A stretch of DNA of 49,213 bases, taken from assembly GCF_001570965.1 (NCBI RefSeq), contig NZ_BCSR01000018.1:1-49213 (forward strand), written 5' to 3'. This DNA is from Janibacter corallicola NBRC 107790 (GTDB lineage Bacteria > Actinomycetota > Actinomycetes > Actinomycetales > Dermatophilaceae). Of this stretch, positions 26,473 to 34,081 are shown in pieces. The notes beneath the pieces were generated by a model, which saw only the letters and a list, made by a program, of their open reading frames with translations, was not told the origin of the DNA and made no database searches. Position 1 is the stretch's first letter. Each line of letters starts with the position of its first letter. A program made the translations under genes and the position numbers.

Positions 26473-27878
26473 CCTCGCGCGCGGGTGCCTGGGCCCACGC
26501 GGTCGCCCGCGTGGCCCTCGTCGGCGGCGTCGGTGCCGCTCTCGTCGTCGGGGCGCAGGACCTCGGCACCATCTCCTCCGGGCTGCCGCCGGCCACCGGC
26601 GAGCAGGCGGGCTCGAGCACGACCACGGCGTACTGCCCGGGCGCCCCCTTCGCGCCCGGCGCAGGGTCCGTCGTCGGCATCGCGGCGCCCGCCGTCGCCC
26701 TCGAGGGCCTGGCGGAGGCCTCGGGGGTGCCCGGTGCCGTCACCGTCGACCCGCTGCCGGCCGGTCCGTCCACGGACGACGGGCGGCAGGACCGGGCGCG
26801 GGACTCCGTGTCGCTGCCCGACCGCCCCGTGCGCGTGCGCGGGAGCCAGGACCGGGCCCCGGGCGTGGTCGCGGGGCAGTCCTTCACCGCCGAGGGCGAG
26901 GAGAGGTCCGGTCTGGCGACGCTGACCTGTACTCCTCCCGAGGCGGAGTCCTGGCTGATCGCCGGCGAGGACGAGGACGGCAGCCGGGGCCGGCTCGTGC
27001 TCGTCAATCCCGCGAGCAGCGCGGCCACCGCGGAGGTGAGCGCGCTCGGCGGCCGCAGCACGCGGGTGCGTGTGCCCGCCGAGGCCCGCACGGAGGTGCC
27101 GCTCGACCGCCTTCGCGGGGAGGGCCCCGCCCACGTCGTGCACGTGCGGGCCGAGGGCGGGCCGGTCTCCGCGAGCCTCGCCGTCGAGCGGCAGGGGGAG
27201 CTTCCCGCCGGTGTGGCCACCGTCGGCCCGACCACGGCACCGGCCACCCGGCAGGTCGTCCCCGGCAATGCGGACGCCGTCGGCAAGTCCCTCGTGCTCG
27301 CCGCGCCCGGAGAGCGCGACGCGAAGGTCGAGATCACGGCCGCGGCCACGAAGTCCTCGGACGTGACCAAGGAGGTCACCGTCCCCGCCGGGGAGCAGCG
27401 CGAGGTGGACCTGCCGGAGGTGGAGGGCATGCACACCTGGCTCGTCGACTCCGACGAACCGGTCCTGGCCGCGGGCCGACTCACCACCGCCACCCCCGAC
27501 GGGCGCGGGGACCGTGCGTGGACCGTGGCCACCCCGCCGGTGACCGGCCTGGCGGGAGCGAGCCTGCCGACCGAGGCGCCGAAGCACGTGAGCCGCTACC
27601 TCGAGGTGGCGGCCCCGGACGGCCCCGCCAGGGTCGAGATCCTCGTGCTCACCGACGGACGGGTCGGCACCCGCACGCTGCGGATCGACCGCCACCGGAG
27701 CAAGGCCCTGGACGTCGGCCGCGCCGAGGCGGTGTGGGTGCGCCCCCGCGACGGACGGGTCCACGCCGCGGTGCTGCTGCTCGGCGACGAGAAGGCCAAG
27801 GACCCGGCGATCGCCTCGATGCCCTTGCTGCACGCACCGGTCAGCCGCAGCGAGAGCGAGGTCGTGCGCAGCGAGTGA
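26469..27878 (+). CDS. DUF5719 family protein
   Basis: A 469-residue protein with an N-terminal signal-anchor (VARVALVGGVGAALVVGAQDLG) and an otherwise extracytoplasmic, beta-rich sequence with repeated 100-residue blocks (RLVLVNPASSAATAEVSALGGRSTRVRVPAEARTEVPLDRL; SLVLAAPGERDAKVEITAAATKSSDVTKEVTVPAGEQREVDLPEV; RYLEVAAPDGPARVEILVLTDGRVGTRTLRIDRHRSKALDVGRA). The blocks look like tandem immunoglobulin-like domains. It is translationally coupled to the giant glycosyltransferase and follows it in other actinobacteria, so it may be an accessory part of the same wall-polymer machine. No function is established. Confidence 0.8.
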   Translation: MTSRAGAWAHAVARVALVGGVGAALVVGAQDLGTISSGLPPATGEQAGSSTTTAYCPGAPFAPGAGSVVGIAAPAVALEGLAEASGVPGAVTVDPLPAGPSTDDGRQDRARDSVSLPDRPVRVRGSQDRAPGVVAGQSFTAEGEERSGLATLTCTPPEAESWLIAGEDEDGSRGRLVLVNPASSAATAEVSALGGRSTRVRVPAEARTEVPLDRLRGEGPAHVVHVRAEGGPVSASLAVERQGELPAGVATVGPTTAPATRQVVPGNADAVGKSLVLAAPGERDAKVEITAAATKSSDVTKEVTVPAGEQREVDLPEVEGMHTWLVDSDEPVLAAGRLTTATPDGRGDRAWTVATPPVTGLAGASLPTEAPKHVSRYLEVAAPDGPARVEILVLTDGRVGTRTLRIDRHRSKALDVGRAEAVWVRPRDGRVHAAVLLLGDEKAKDPAIASMPLLHAPVSRSESEVVRSE

Positions 27879-27895
27879 CCCGCCCCGGCGCCGGC

Positions 27896-28291
27896 TCAGA
27901 GCCCGGGGTCGACCTCGTGCGGGGGGACGCCGAGCAGCAGCGCGATCTGCTCGACCAGCACCTCGTGGACCACGAGCGCCCGGTCGCTGCCGGGGGCGAT
28001 GCCCTCCACGGGACGGCGGTAGACCACCACCCGGGCGGGCAGGCGCCCCTGAGCGGGCCACAGCCGCGCGAGCGGGACCCCGCCCTCCCACTCGGCCGGC
28101 TCCTGCGGGGGGATGTCCTCGACGGCGAACTCGACGTCGTGCCACCGGCGCCCCAGCACCGGCCGGAAGCGCTCCGCGGTCTCGAGCACGAGGTCGTCGA
28201 AGGCCTCCGCGCGGGTGGCCATCACCGGTACGGGAGGGTGCGCGAGCGGCCCCCGGGGGCCGCGGCCACGTCGATCACGATGCCGGCTCAC
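27896..28291 (-). CDS. Metallopeptidase-family protein (zincin-like), apparently lacking HExxH
   Basis: A 131-residue homologue of the Rv3259-type family. The N-terminus MSRHRDRRGRGPRGPLAHPPVP is the usual basic opening and supports the GTG at 28291, which lies 8 nt after TACGAT. The core FDDLVLETAERFRPVLGRRWHDVEFAVEDIPP and ARVVVYRRPVE match the zincin-like fold. At the expected zinc helix the sequence is H109-E110-VLV-E114-Q (VVHEVLVEQIALLLG), without the second histidine of HExxH. It may be catalytically inactive or use an unusual site. It is divergent from DUF3499. Confidence 0.8.
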   Translation of the reverse strand: MSRHRDRRGRGPRGPLAHPPVPVMATRAEAFDDLVLETAERFRPVLGRRWHDVEFAVEDIPPQEPAEWEGGVPLARLWPAQGRLPARVVVYRRPVEGIAPGSDRALVVHEVLVEQIALLLGVPPHEVDPGL

Positions 28292-28299
28292 ACCTGCAG

Positions 28300-28305
28300 A
28301 TCGTA
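28300..28305 (-). promoter_or_regulatory. Candidate -10 box for the metallopeptidase-like gene
   Basis: Minus-strand TACGAT lies 8 nt before the GTG at 28291. A GTG with the favoured 6-nt spacing (28293) is followed at once by TGA, so the in-frame start is one step further than usual. Confidence 0.45.
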
Positions 28306-28347
28306 GGCGGACGGCGTGCCGATGACCGCGAAGGGGGAGCCGTGGCC

Positions 28348-28353
28348 TAGCCT
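28348..28353 (+). promoter_or_regulatory. -10 box, leaderless DUF3499 gene
   Basis: TAGCCT, six bases, GTG at 28360. Confidence 0.65.
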
Positions 28354-28359
28354 GCTCGG

Positions 28360-28722
28360 GTGACAGCCCCCCGAATGTGCTCCCGCGCCGCCTGTGCGCG
28401 ACCGGCCTCCGGGACCCTCACGTACGTGTACTCCGACTCGACGGTCGTCCTGGGCCCGCTCGCGACCTACGCCGAACCCCACGCCTACGACCTGTGCCGG
28501 GAGCACGCGGCGCGGCTCACCGCGCCCCGGGGCTGGGAGGTGGTGCGACTGGCCGCCGACCAGCCCGCCCCGGCCAGCCGCGACGACCTCGTCGCGCTCG
28601 CGGAGGCTGTGCGGCAGCGGCCCGAGCCGGAGTCCCGCCCCACGGACGCCCGGCCCGAGCCCGAGAGCGTCACCGAGACCAACCGGCGTGGCCACCTGCG
28701 GGTGCTGCGTGACCGCGACTGA
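28360..28722 (+). CDS. DUF3499 family protein
   Basis: A 120-residue small protein conserved in actinobacteria next to manB (Rv3258c in M. tuberculosis). A zinc-ribbon-like pattern is visible: two cysteines in MCSRAACARPA and a C-x2-H in YDLCREHAARL. TLTYVYSDSTVVLGPLATYAEPHAYDL and APRGWEVVRL are the conserved core. The last 50 residues are variable and Pro/Glu-rich. The biochemical role is unknown; a regulatory or RNA-binding role is only a guess. manB follows on its own leaderless promoter. Confidence 0.88.
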   Translation: MTAPRMCSRAACARPASGTLTYVYSDSTVVLGPLATYAEPHAYDLCREHAARLTAPRGWEVVRLAADQPAPASRDDLVALAEAVRQRPEPESRPTDARPEPESVTETNRRGHLRVLRDRD

Positions 28723-28733
28723 CCCGCCCGACC

Positions 28734-28739
28734 TAGGAT
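28734..28739 (+). promoter_or_regulatory. -10 box, leaderless manB
   Basis: TAGGAT, seven bases, GTG at 28747. Confidence 0.65.
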
Positions 28740-28746
28740 TGGGCGT

Positions 28747-30177
28747 GTGTCCGTCCCTCTCGCCGACTTCGTCAAGGCCTACGACGTACGGGGACTGGTC
28801 CCGGCCCAGCTGAACCCCGACGTGGCACGCGCGCTGGGCGCGGCCTTCGTCGAGCGCCTCGTGATCCCCGAGGGCGCCGGGGCCGTCGTCATCGGTCACG
28901 ACATGCGGCCCAGCTCACCGGAGCTCGTGGATGCCTTCGCCGAGGGGGTCGTCGGGGCCGGCGCCGACGTGGTCGTCATCGGCCTGTGCAGCACCGACGG
29001 GCTCTACCACGCGAGCGGCTCCCTGGACCTGCCCGGGGCGATGTTCACCGCCAGCCACAACCCCGCCCGGTACAACGGGATCAAGCTCTGCCGGTCCGGT
29101 GCCCGCCCGGTCGGCAAGGGGTCGGGCCTCGTCGAGGTCCGGGACCGCGCCCAGACCCTGCTCGATGCCGGGGGCCCGATCCCGGTCGCCTCCCCGGGGA
29201 GCGTCCGGCACCGGGACATGCTGCCCGAGTACACCGCCTTCCTCCGGGGGCTGGTCGACCTGGGGGGCAGCCGCCCCCTTCGCGTCACCATCGACGCCGG
29301 CAACGGGATGGGAGGGCTCACCGCGCCCGCGGTCCTCGGGGACGGTGCCGGCCTGCCGGCCCTCCCGCTGACCCTCGACCCGCTGTACTTCGAGCTCGAC
29401 GGCACCTTTCCCCACCACGAGGCCAACCCGCTGGACCCGAAGAACCTGCTCGACCTGCAGGAGCGGGTGGTCGCGAGCGGCTCGGACATCGGGCTCGCCT
29501 TCGATGGTGACGCCGACCGCTGCTTCGTCGTCGACGAGCGGGGAGCCCCGGTCAGCCCCAGTGCCATCACCGCGATGATCGCCGGGCGGGAGATCGCCCG
29601 GGAGGTGGCCGCCGGTACACCCGCGCAGGACGTGACGATCGTGCACAACCCCATCGTCTCCGCCGTGGTGCCCGAGACCGTCGCCGAGCGCGGCGCCCGC
29701 GCGGTCCGCGCCCGGACCGGGCACTCCTGGGTCAAGGAGGTCATGGGCCGCGAGCAGGCGGTCTTCGGCGGCGAGCACTCGGCCCACTACTACTTCCGGG
29801 ACTTCTGGTTCGCCGACACCGGGATGCTCGCGGCGATGCACGTCCTCGCCGCCCTCGGCGAGCAGGAGGGGCCGCTCAGCTCGCTGATGGCCCCCTTCGA
29901 GCGCTACGTGGCCTCCGGGGAGATCAACTCCGCCGTGGCCGACACCGAGGAGGTCATCGAGCGGGTCCGGGATCGGCACGTCGGCCCCGGCGCCCGGGCC
30001 GAGCACTTCGACGGGCTGACCGTGTGCCACCCCGGTGACGAGGACTCGCCGATGTGGTGGTTCAACCTGCGCGCGAGCAACACCGAGCCACTGCTGCGGC
30101 TGAACGTCGAGGCCGCGGACGTGGCGACGATGGAGCAGCTGCGCGACGATGTCCTGACGACGATCCGGGAGGACTGA
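28747..30177 (+). CDS. manB: Phosphomannomutase/phosphoglucomutase
   Basis: A 476-residue alpha-D-phosphohexomutase that interconverts mannose-6-P and mannose-1-P (and probably glucose phosphates) for GDP-mannose synthesis. The phosphoserine is S103 in TASHNP, the magnesium loop is DGDADR at 253-258, the sugar loop GEHSAHYYF, and the phosphate loop RASNTEPLLRLNVE. YDVRGLVPAQL at the N-terminus supports the start. It heads a row manB - Trm112 - SIS - mtr - DUF808 with gaps of at most 9 bp. manA, which normally supplies mannose-6-P from this cluster, is not seen. Confidence 0.95.
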   Translation: MSVPLADFVKAYDVRGLVPAQLNPDVARALGAAFVERLVIPEGAGAVVIGHDMRPSSPELVDAFAEGVVGAGADVVVIGLCSTDGLYHASGSLDLPGAMFTASHNPARYNGIKLCRSGARPVGKGSGLVEVRDRAQTLLDAGGPIPVASPGSVRHRDMLPEYTAFLRGLVDLGGSRPLRVTIDAGNGMGGLTAPAVLGDGAGLPALPLTLDPLYFELDGTFPHHEANPLDPKNLLDLQERVVASGSDIGLAFDGDADRCFVVDERGAPVSPSAITAMIAGREIAREVAAGTPAQDVTIVHNPIVSAVVPETVAERGARAVRARTGHSWVKEVMGREQAVFGGEHSAHYYFRDFWFADTGMLAAMHVLAALGEQEGPLSSLMAPFERYVASGEINSAVADTEEVIERVRDRHVGPGARAEHFDGLTVCHPGDEDSPMWWFNLRASNTEPLLRLNVEAADVATMEQLRDDVLTTIRED

Positions 30178-30178
30178 C

Positions 30179-30373
30179 ATGAGCGGCACGACGATCGCAC
30201 CCTGGCTGCGCGAGATCCTGCGCTGCCCCGCCTGCCGGGCACGGCTGCGCGACGAGGGCGGCGGGCAGGGGAGGCCCGAGGAGCTCGTCTGCACCTCGGG
30301 CGAGTGCGGGCTCGCCTACCGCGTGGAGGACGGGATCCCCGTCCTCCTCGTGGACGAGGCGCGCCGGCCCTGA
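30179..30373 (+). CDS. Trm112 family zinc-binding protein
   Basis: A 64-residue protein with two cysteine pairs, C16/C19 (LRCPAC) and C38/C43 (VCTSGEC), and the C-terminal GLAYRVEDGIPVLLVDEARR. Trm112-like proteins are small zinc proteins; in eukaryotes they activate methyltransferases, while bacterial roles are mostly unknown. It begins 1 bp after the manB stop and is probably coupled to it. This location is conserved in actinobacteria. Confidence 0.9.
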   Translation: MSGTTIAPWLREILRCPACRARLRDEGGGQGRPEELVCTSGECGLAYRVEDGIPVLLVDEARRP

Positions 30374-30382
30374 GGCTCCGCC

Positions 30383-31558
30383 ATGGCCTTCGACGAGTCA
30401 CTGCTCGACGACGAGGGGCGCCGGCACTCCGTCGACGCCCAGGACCTGCTGCGCGCCCTCGCCGGCGCAGGTGCACAGCTGCGGCGGGCGACCACGCTCG
30501 CCGGTGAGGCGCCGGACCTGCCCCGGGTCGCTGGCGGCGAGCGGCCGCGGGCCGTGCACGTCGCGGCCGTCGGCAGCTCCGAGGCGGTCGCCGACGTGCT
30601 CGACCTGCTCGTCTCCACGTCCGGCCCGGTGCTGCTCACCCGCGACGGCTCCGGCCCGCTGCCCGGGTGGGTCGGCACGCTCGACCTCGTCGTCGCCGTC
30701 TCCGTCTCGGGCCGCGCCGAGGGCCCGGTGCGTCAGGCCCGGGAGGCCGCCCGGCGCGGTGCGCACCTGCTGACCGTCGGTCCCAGCGGGAGCCCGCTCG
30801 CCGACGCCGCCGAGGCCGCGAGGGGAGTGCACCTGCCGATCGCCCCGAGCAGCGACCACTCGCGCACCGCGCTCTGGGGGCTCGTCACGCCCACGCTGCG
30901 CGGGCTGGACGCCTGCGGAGTCCTCGAGGTGCCCGAGCACGTCCTCGACCGGGTCGCCGACCGGCTCGATGAGCAGGCCGAGGCCTGCCGGCCCGACGCG
31001 GAGTACTTCGTCAACCCCGCCAAGTCCCTGGCCCTCGAGCTCTCCGAGGTCACCCCCGTCGTCCTCGGGGACGGGCCGGTCACCGGCGTGGCCGCCCGCC
31101 GGGCGAGCGCGATGCTCGCCCGCACCGCCCGCACCCCCTCCACCTGGGGGCGCCTGCCGGACGCGGCCGCCCAGGTCGTCGCCTGCCTCTCGGGACCGCT
31201 GGCCGTCGGGGAGAAGGCACCCGACGGTGGCCGGGACATCTTCGCCGACCCGTACCTGGACGCGCCGGCCGGCCAGCACCTCGGGCTCCTCCTGCTGCGC
31301 GACCCGACACCGGACACCGGTGGCCCCGCGGGCGAGATCGAGCGGCACAACACCGCGCAGTCGGTCGCCGACCACGCGCAGGACACCGGCACGAGGGTGC
31401 TCGAGCACACCGCGCACCCCGGCCACCCACTGGAGCGGCTGGCCGAGCTGGTCGCCCTCACCGACTTCGCGAGCACCTACCTGGCCATCGGCCACGGGCT
31501 CGATCCGGCCACTGCGCCGGGACTCTCCGACATCCACCTCCCGAGGAAGGCCCCGTAG
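30383..31558 (+). CDS. SIS domain protein related to phosphoglucose/phosphomannose isomerases
   Basis: A 391-residue protein with two SIS-type halves. The first (residues about 55-185) contains VHVAAVGSSEAVADVL, VVAVSVSGRAEGPVRQAREAARRGAHLLTVGPSGSPLAD. The second resembles the bact-PGI C-terminal region (NPAKSLALELSEVTPVVLGDGPVTGVAARRASAMLARTAR...ERHNTAQSVADHA...LERLAELVALTDFASTYLAI). Where archaeal PGI/PMI enzymes have an ELNHNE-type catalytic segment, this protein reads RLPDAAAQVVACL, so isomerase activity is doubtful. It is the Rv3256c equivalent, normally followed by manA; here mycothione reductase follows. Confidence 0.82.
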   Translation: MAFDESLLDDEGRRHSVDAQDLLRALAGAGAQLRRATTLAGEAPDLPRVAGGERPRAVHVAAVGSSEAVADVLDLLVSTSGPVLLTRDGSGPLPGWVGTLDLVVAVSVSGRAEGPVRQAREAARRGAHLLTVGPSGSPLADAAEAARGVHLPIAPSSDHSRTALWGLVTPTLRGLDACGVLEVPEHVLDRVADRLDEQAEACRPDAEYFVNPAKSLALELSEVTPVVLGDGPVTGVAARRASAMLARTARTPSTWGRLPDAAAQVVACLSGPLAVGEKAPDGGRDIFADPYLDAPAGQHLGLLLLRDPTPDTGGPAGEIERHNTAQSVADHAQDTGTRVLEHTAHPGHPLERLAELVALTDFASTYLAIGHGLDPATAPGLSDIHLPRKAP

Positions 31559-32947
31559 ATGATCGACGTGGACATCGCCGTGATCGGCAGCGGATCCGGC
31601 AACAGCCTGCTCACCGAGGAGCTGGCGGACAAGCGCTTCGCCGTCATCGAGGGCGGGGAGGTCTTCGGCGGAACCTGCCTGAACGTCGGGTGCATCCCCA
31701 CGAAGATGTACGTCCACGTCGCCGAGGTCGCCACGACGGTCCGTGAGGGGGGTCGGCTCGGGGTCGACGCGGACCTGGAGCGGGTGCGCTTCGCCGACGT
31801 GCGCGACCGCGTCTTCGGGCGGATCGACCCGATCTCGGCCGCGGGGGAGGCCTACCGGCGCGACGGTGAGGGCGTCGAGCTAATGCGCGGCCACGCCCGC
31901 TTCACCGGGCCGCGGACCCTGCACGTGGACCTGCGCGACGGGGGCAGCGAGGAGGTCCGCGCCGAGCAGGTGGTCCTCGCGACCGGCTCGCACGCGACCA
32001 TCCCCGAGCAGCTGACCCGCCTCGCCGAGCGCGAGGAGGTCACGCTGCACACCTCGGACACCGTGATGCGGCTGCCCGAGCAGCCTGCCCGGATGCTCGT
32101 CGTCGGGGGCGGCTACATCGCCGCCGAGATGGCCCACGTCTTCTCCTCCTACGGCACCCGCGTGACCGTCGCGACCCGCGGCCCGCAGATGCTGCGCCAC
32201 CTCGACCAGGACATCGTCGACGCCTTCGACACCCGGGCCCGCTCGCAGTGGGACGTGCGTACCGGGGCCCGGGTGAGCGACCTGCGCCGCGGCCCGGACG
32301 GGACCGTCGTGACGCTCACGGACGGCAGTGAGGTGGTCGTCGACGTCGTCCTCGTCGCGACCGGTCGCCACCCGAGCAGCGGCGGCCTCGACCTGGACGC
32401 CGGCGGCGTCGGCGTGCACCAGGACGGCCGGGTGGCCGTCGACGCCCACGGCCGCACCACCGCGGAGGGGGTGTGGGCCCTCGGCGACGTCTCCTCCCCC
32501 TTCCAACTCAAGCACGTGGCCAACCACGAGGCCCGGGTCGTCGCGCACAACCTCGCCCACCCCGACGACCTGGTCGCGTTCGACCACGAGGCGGTGCCCG
32601 CGGCGGTCTTCACCCACCCGCGCATCGCGAGCGTCGGGATGACCGAGGCCCAGGCACGTGAAGCCGGTGTCGACGTCGTGACGAAGACCCAGATGTACGG
32701 CGACACCGCGTACGGGTGGGCCATGGAGGACACGAGCAGCATCTGCAAGGTCATCGCCGACCGGCGCACCGGCCTGCTCGTCGGAGGGCACCTGATGGGC
32801 CCCGAGGCCTCCACGCTCGTGCAGCCGCTGATCCAGATGATGGCCTTCGGGCAGCCGGTGGCGCAGATGGTGCGCGGCCAGTACTGGATCCACCCCGCGC
32901 TGACCGAGGTCGTCGAGAACGCCCTGCTCGGCCTGGACCTGCCATGA
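31559..32947 (+). CDS. mtr: Mycothione reductase
   Basis: A 462-residue flavoprotein disulfide reductase. FAD motif IGSGSGNSLL, redox pair C40/C45 in GGTCLNVGCIPTK, NADPH-binding VVGGGYIAAEMAHVFSSYG, the second FAD motif GVWALGDVSSPFQLKHVANHEARVVAHNL and the catalytic-base region YWIHPALTEVVENALLGL are all present. The opening without a GGG-Ala extension and the QLKHVANHEA block fit mycothione reductase rather than lipoamide dehydrogenase. It keeps mycothiol reduced. The ATG is directly abutting the SIS stop codon, and the stop overlaps the DUF808 start. Confidence 0.9.
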   Translation: MIDVDIAVIGSGSGNSLLTEELADKRFAVIEGGEVFGGTCLNVGCIPTKMYVHVAEVATTVREGGRLGVDADLERVRFADVRDRVFGRIDPISAAGEAYRRDGEGVELMRGHARFTGPRTLHVDLRDGGSEEVRAEQVVLATGSHATIPEQLTRLAEREEVTLHTSDTVMRLPEQPARMLVVGGGYIAAEMAHVFSSYGTRVTVATRGPQMLRHLDQDIVDAFDTRARSQWDVRTGARVSDLRRGPDGTVVTLTDGSEVVVDVVLVATGRHPSSGGLDLDAGGVGVHQDGRVAVDAHGRTTAEGVWALGDVSSPFQLKHVANHEARVVAHNLAHPDDLVAFDHEAVPAAVFTHPRIASVGMTEAQAREAGVDVVTKTQMYGDTAYGWAMEDTSSICKVIADRRTGLLVGGHLMGPEASTLVQPLIQMMAFGQPVAQMVRGQYWIHPALTEVVENALLGLDLP

Positions 32948-33918
32948 GCGGTGGTCTCGTCGCCCTGCTGGACGACATCTCGGTGCTCGCACGCGCGGCC
33001 GCGGCCTCCGTCGACGACGTGAGTGCCGCCGCCGGGCGGGCCAGCACCAAGGCGGCCGGCGTCGTCGTCGACGACGCCGCCGTCACACCGCGCTACGTGG
33101 ATGGCCTGGACCCCAAGCGCGAGCTGCCGATCATCAAGCGGATCACGATCGGCTCGCTGCGCAACAAGATCGTCCTCATCATCCCGGCGATCCTGCTCAT
33201 CAACGCCTTCGTGCCCTGGCTGCTCTCGCCGATGCTCATGCTCGGCGGTACCTACCTGTGCTTCGAGGGTGCCGAGAAGATCTGGGAGAAGCTCTCCGGC
33301 CACGGCGGAGAGGAGGCCGCGGGCCGGGCGCAGGAGAAGCGCGAGACCGACGAGGACCAGATCGTGCGCAGTGCCGTGACCACGGACCTCATCCTCTCCG
33401 CGGAGATCATGGTCATCTCCCTCAAGGCGGTCCTCGACGAGGGGCTGGGGGGTTCCTTCTGGTACCTGCTGGCCGTGCTCCTGGTCGTCGCCGTCGTCAT
33501 CACCCTCGCGGTCTACGGCACCGTCGGCCTCATCGTGAAGATGGACGACATCGGTGTGCACCTGAGCCGCTCCGACTCCGGGGCGATGCAGTCCCTGGGG
33601 AGGGGCCTGGTCAAGGGCATGCCCACGCTGCTCACGGTGCTCTCCGTCGTCGGGGTCTTCGCGATGCTCTGGGTCGGTGGGCACATCATCCTCGTCGGGC
33701 TCGAGGAGACCGGGTGGCTGCCACAGCCCTACGAGTTCGTGCACCACCTCGAGACCGCGGTCGCCGACGCGACGGGCGCCCTCGGCGGCGCCCTGGGGTG
33801 GCTGACCAACACCTTCGGCTCGATGGTCCTCGGCGCGGTCGTCGGCGGCGTGGTCGTCGCGGTCACGCACGCCCTGCCCTTCGGCAAGGGCGACGGGGAG
33901 GACGCGGCGGCCCATTGA
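32944..33918 (+). CDS. DUF808 (YedI-like) membrane protein
   Basis: A 324-residue membrane protein starting MSGGLVALLDDISVLARAAAASVDDVSAAAGRASTKAAGVVVDDAAVTPRYV, the strongly conserved DUF808 opening. Membrane helices are seen around KIVLIIPAILLINAFVPWLL, YLLAVLLVVAVVITLAVYGTVGLI, LLTVLSVVGVFAMLWVGGHIILVGL and SMVLGAVVGGVVVAV. The function is unknown throughout bacteria. The ATG overlaps the mtr TGA, implying coupled synthesis, so a link to thiol redox or membrane stress is possible but unproven. Confidence 0.9.
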   Translation: MSGGLVALLDDISVLARAAAASVDDVSAAAGRASTKAAGVVVDDAAVTPRYVDGLDPKRELPIIKRITIGSLRNKIVLIIPAILLINAFVPWLLSPMLMLGGTYLCFEGAEKIWEKLSGHGGEEAAGRAQEKRETDEDQIVRSAVTTDLILSAEIMVISLKAVLDEGLGGSFWYLLAVLLVVAVVITLAVYGTVGLIVKMDDIGVHLSRSDSGAMQSLGRGLVKGMPTLLTVLSVVGVFAMLWVGGHIILVGLEETGWLPQPYEFVHHLETAVADATGALGGALGWLTNTFGSMVLGAVVGGVVVAVTHALPFGKGDGEDAAAH

Positions 33919-33989
33919 GGCCGTGCGGTCCCAGCCGATGATGCCGTCAGCCACGGCAGGCGGGGGACCGGCCCCCTTCGGGCAGCGCC

Positions 33990-33995
33990 TAGACT
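33990..33995 (+). promoter_or_regulatory. Candidate -10 box for ahcY
   Basis: TAGACT gives a leader of about 80 nt before the GTG at 34082. The leader contains a small GACCC/GGGTC stem and AGGAG at 34069-34073. No SAH- or SAM-type riboswitch consensus was recognised. Confidence 0.5.
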
Positions 33996-34081
33996 GTCGG
34001 TGCCGGCGTGGGTGATGACCCGCGAGAGCCCAGAAGGGTCGCGCCGGGTCCGATCCCGCAGTTGTCACAGGAGTTTTTCAC

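Noticed and set aside
33996-34081. SAH or SAM riboswitch in the ahcY leader
   Set aside because: Only a short GACCC/GGGTC stem is visible. None of the conserved riboswitch core sequences I know is present.
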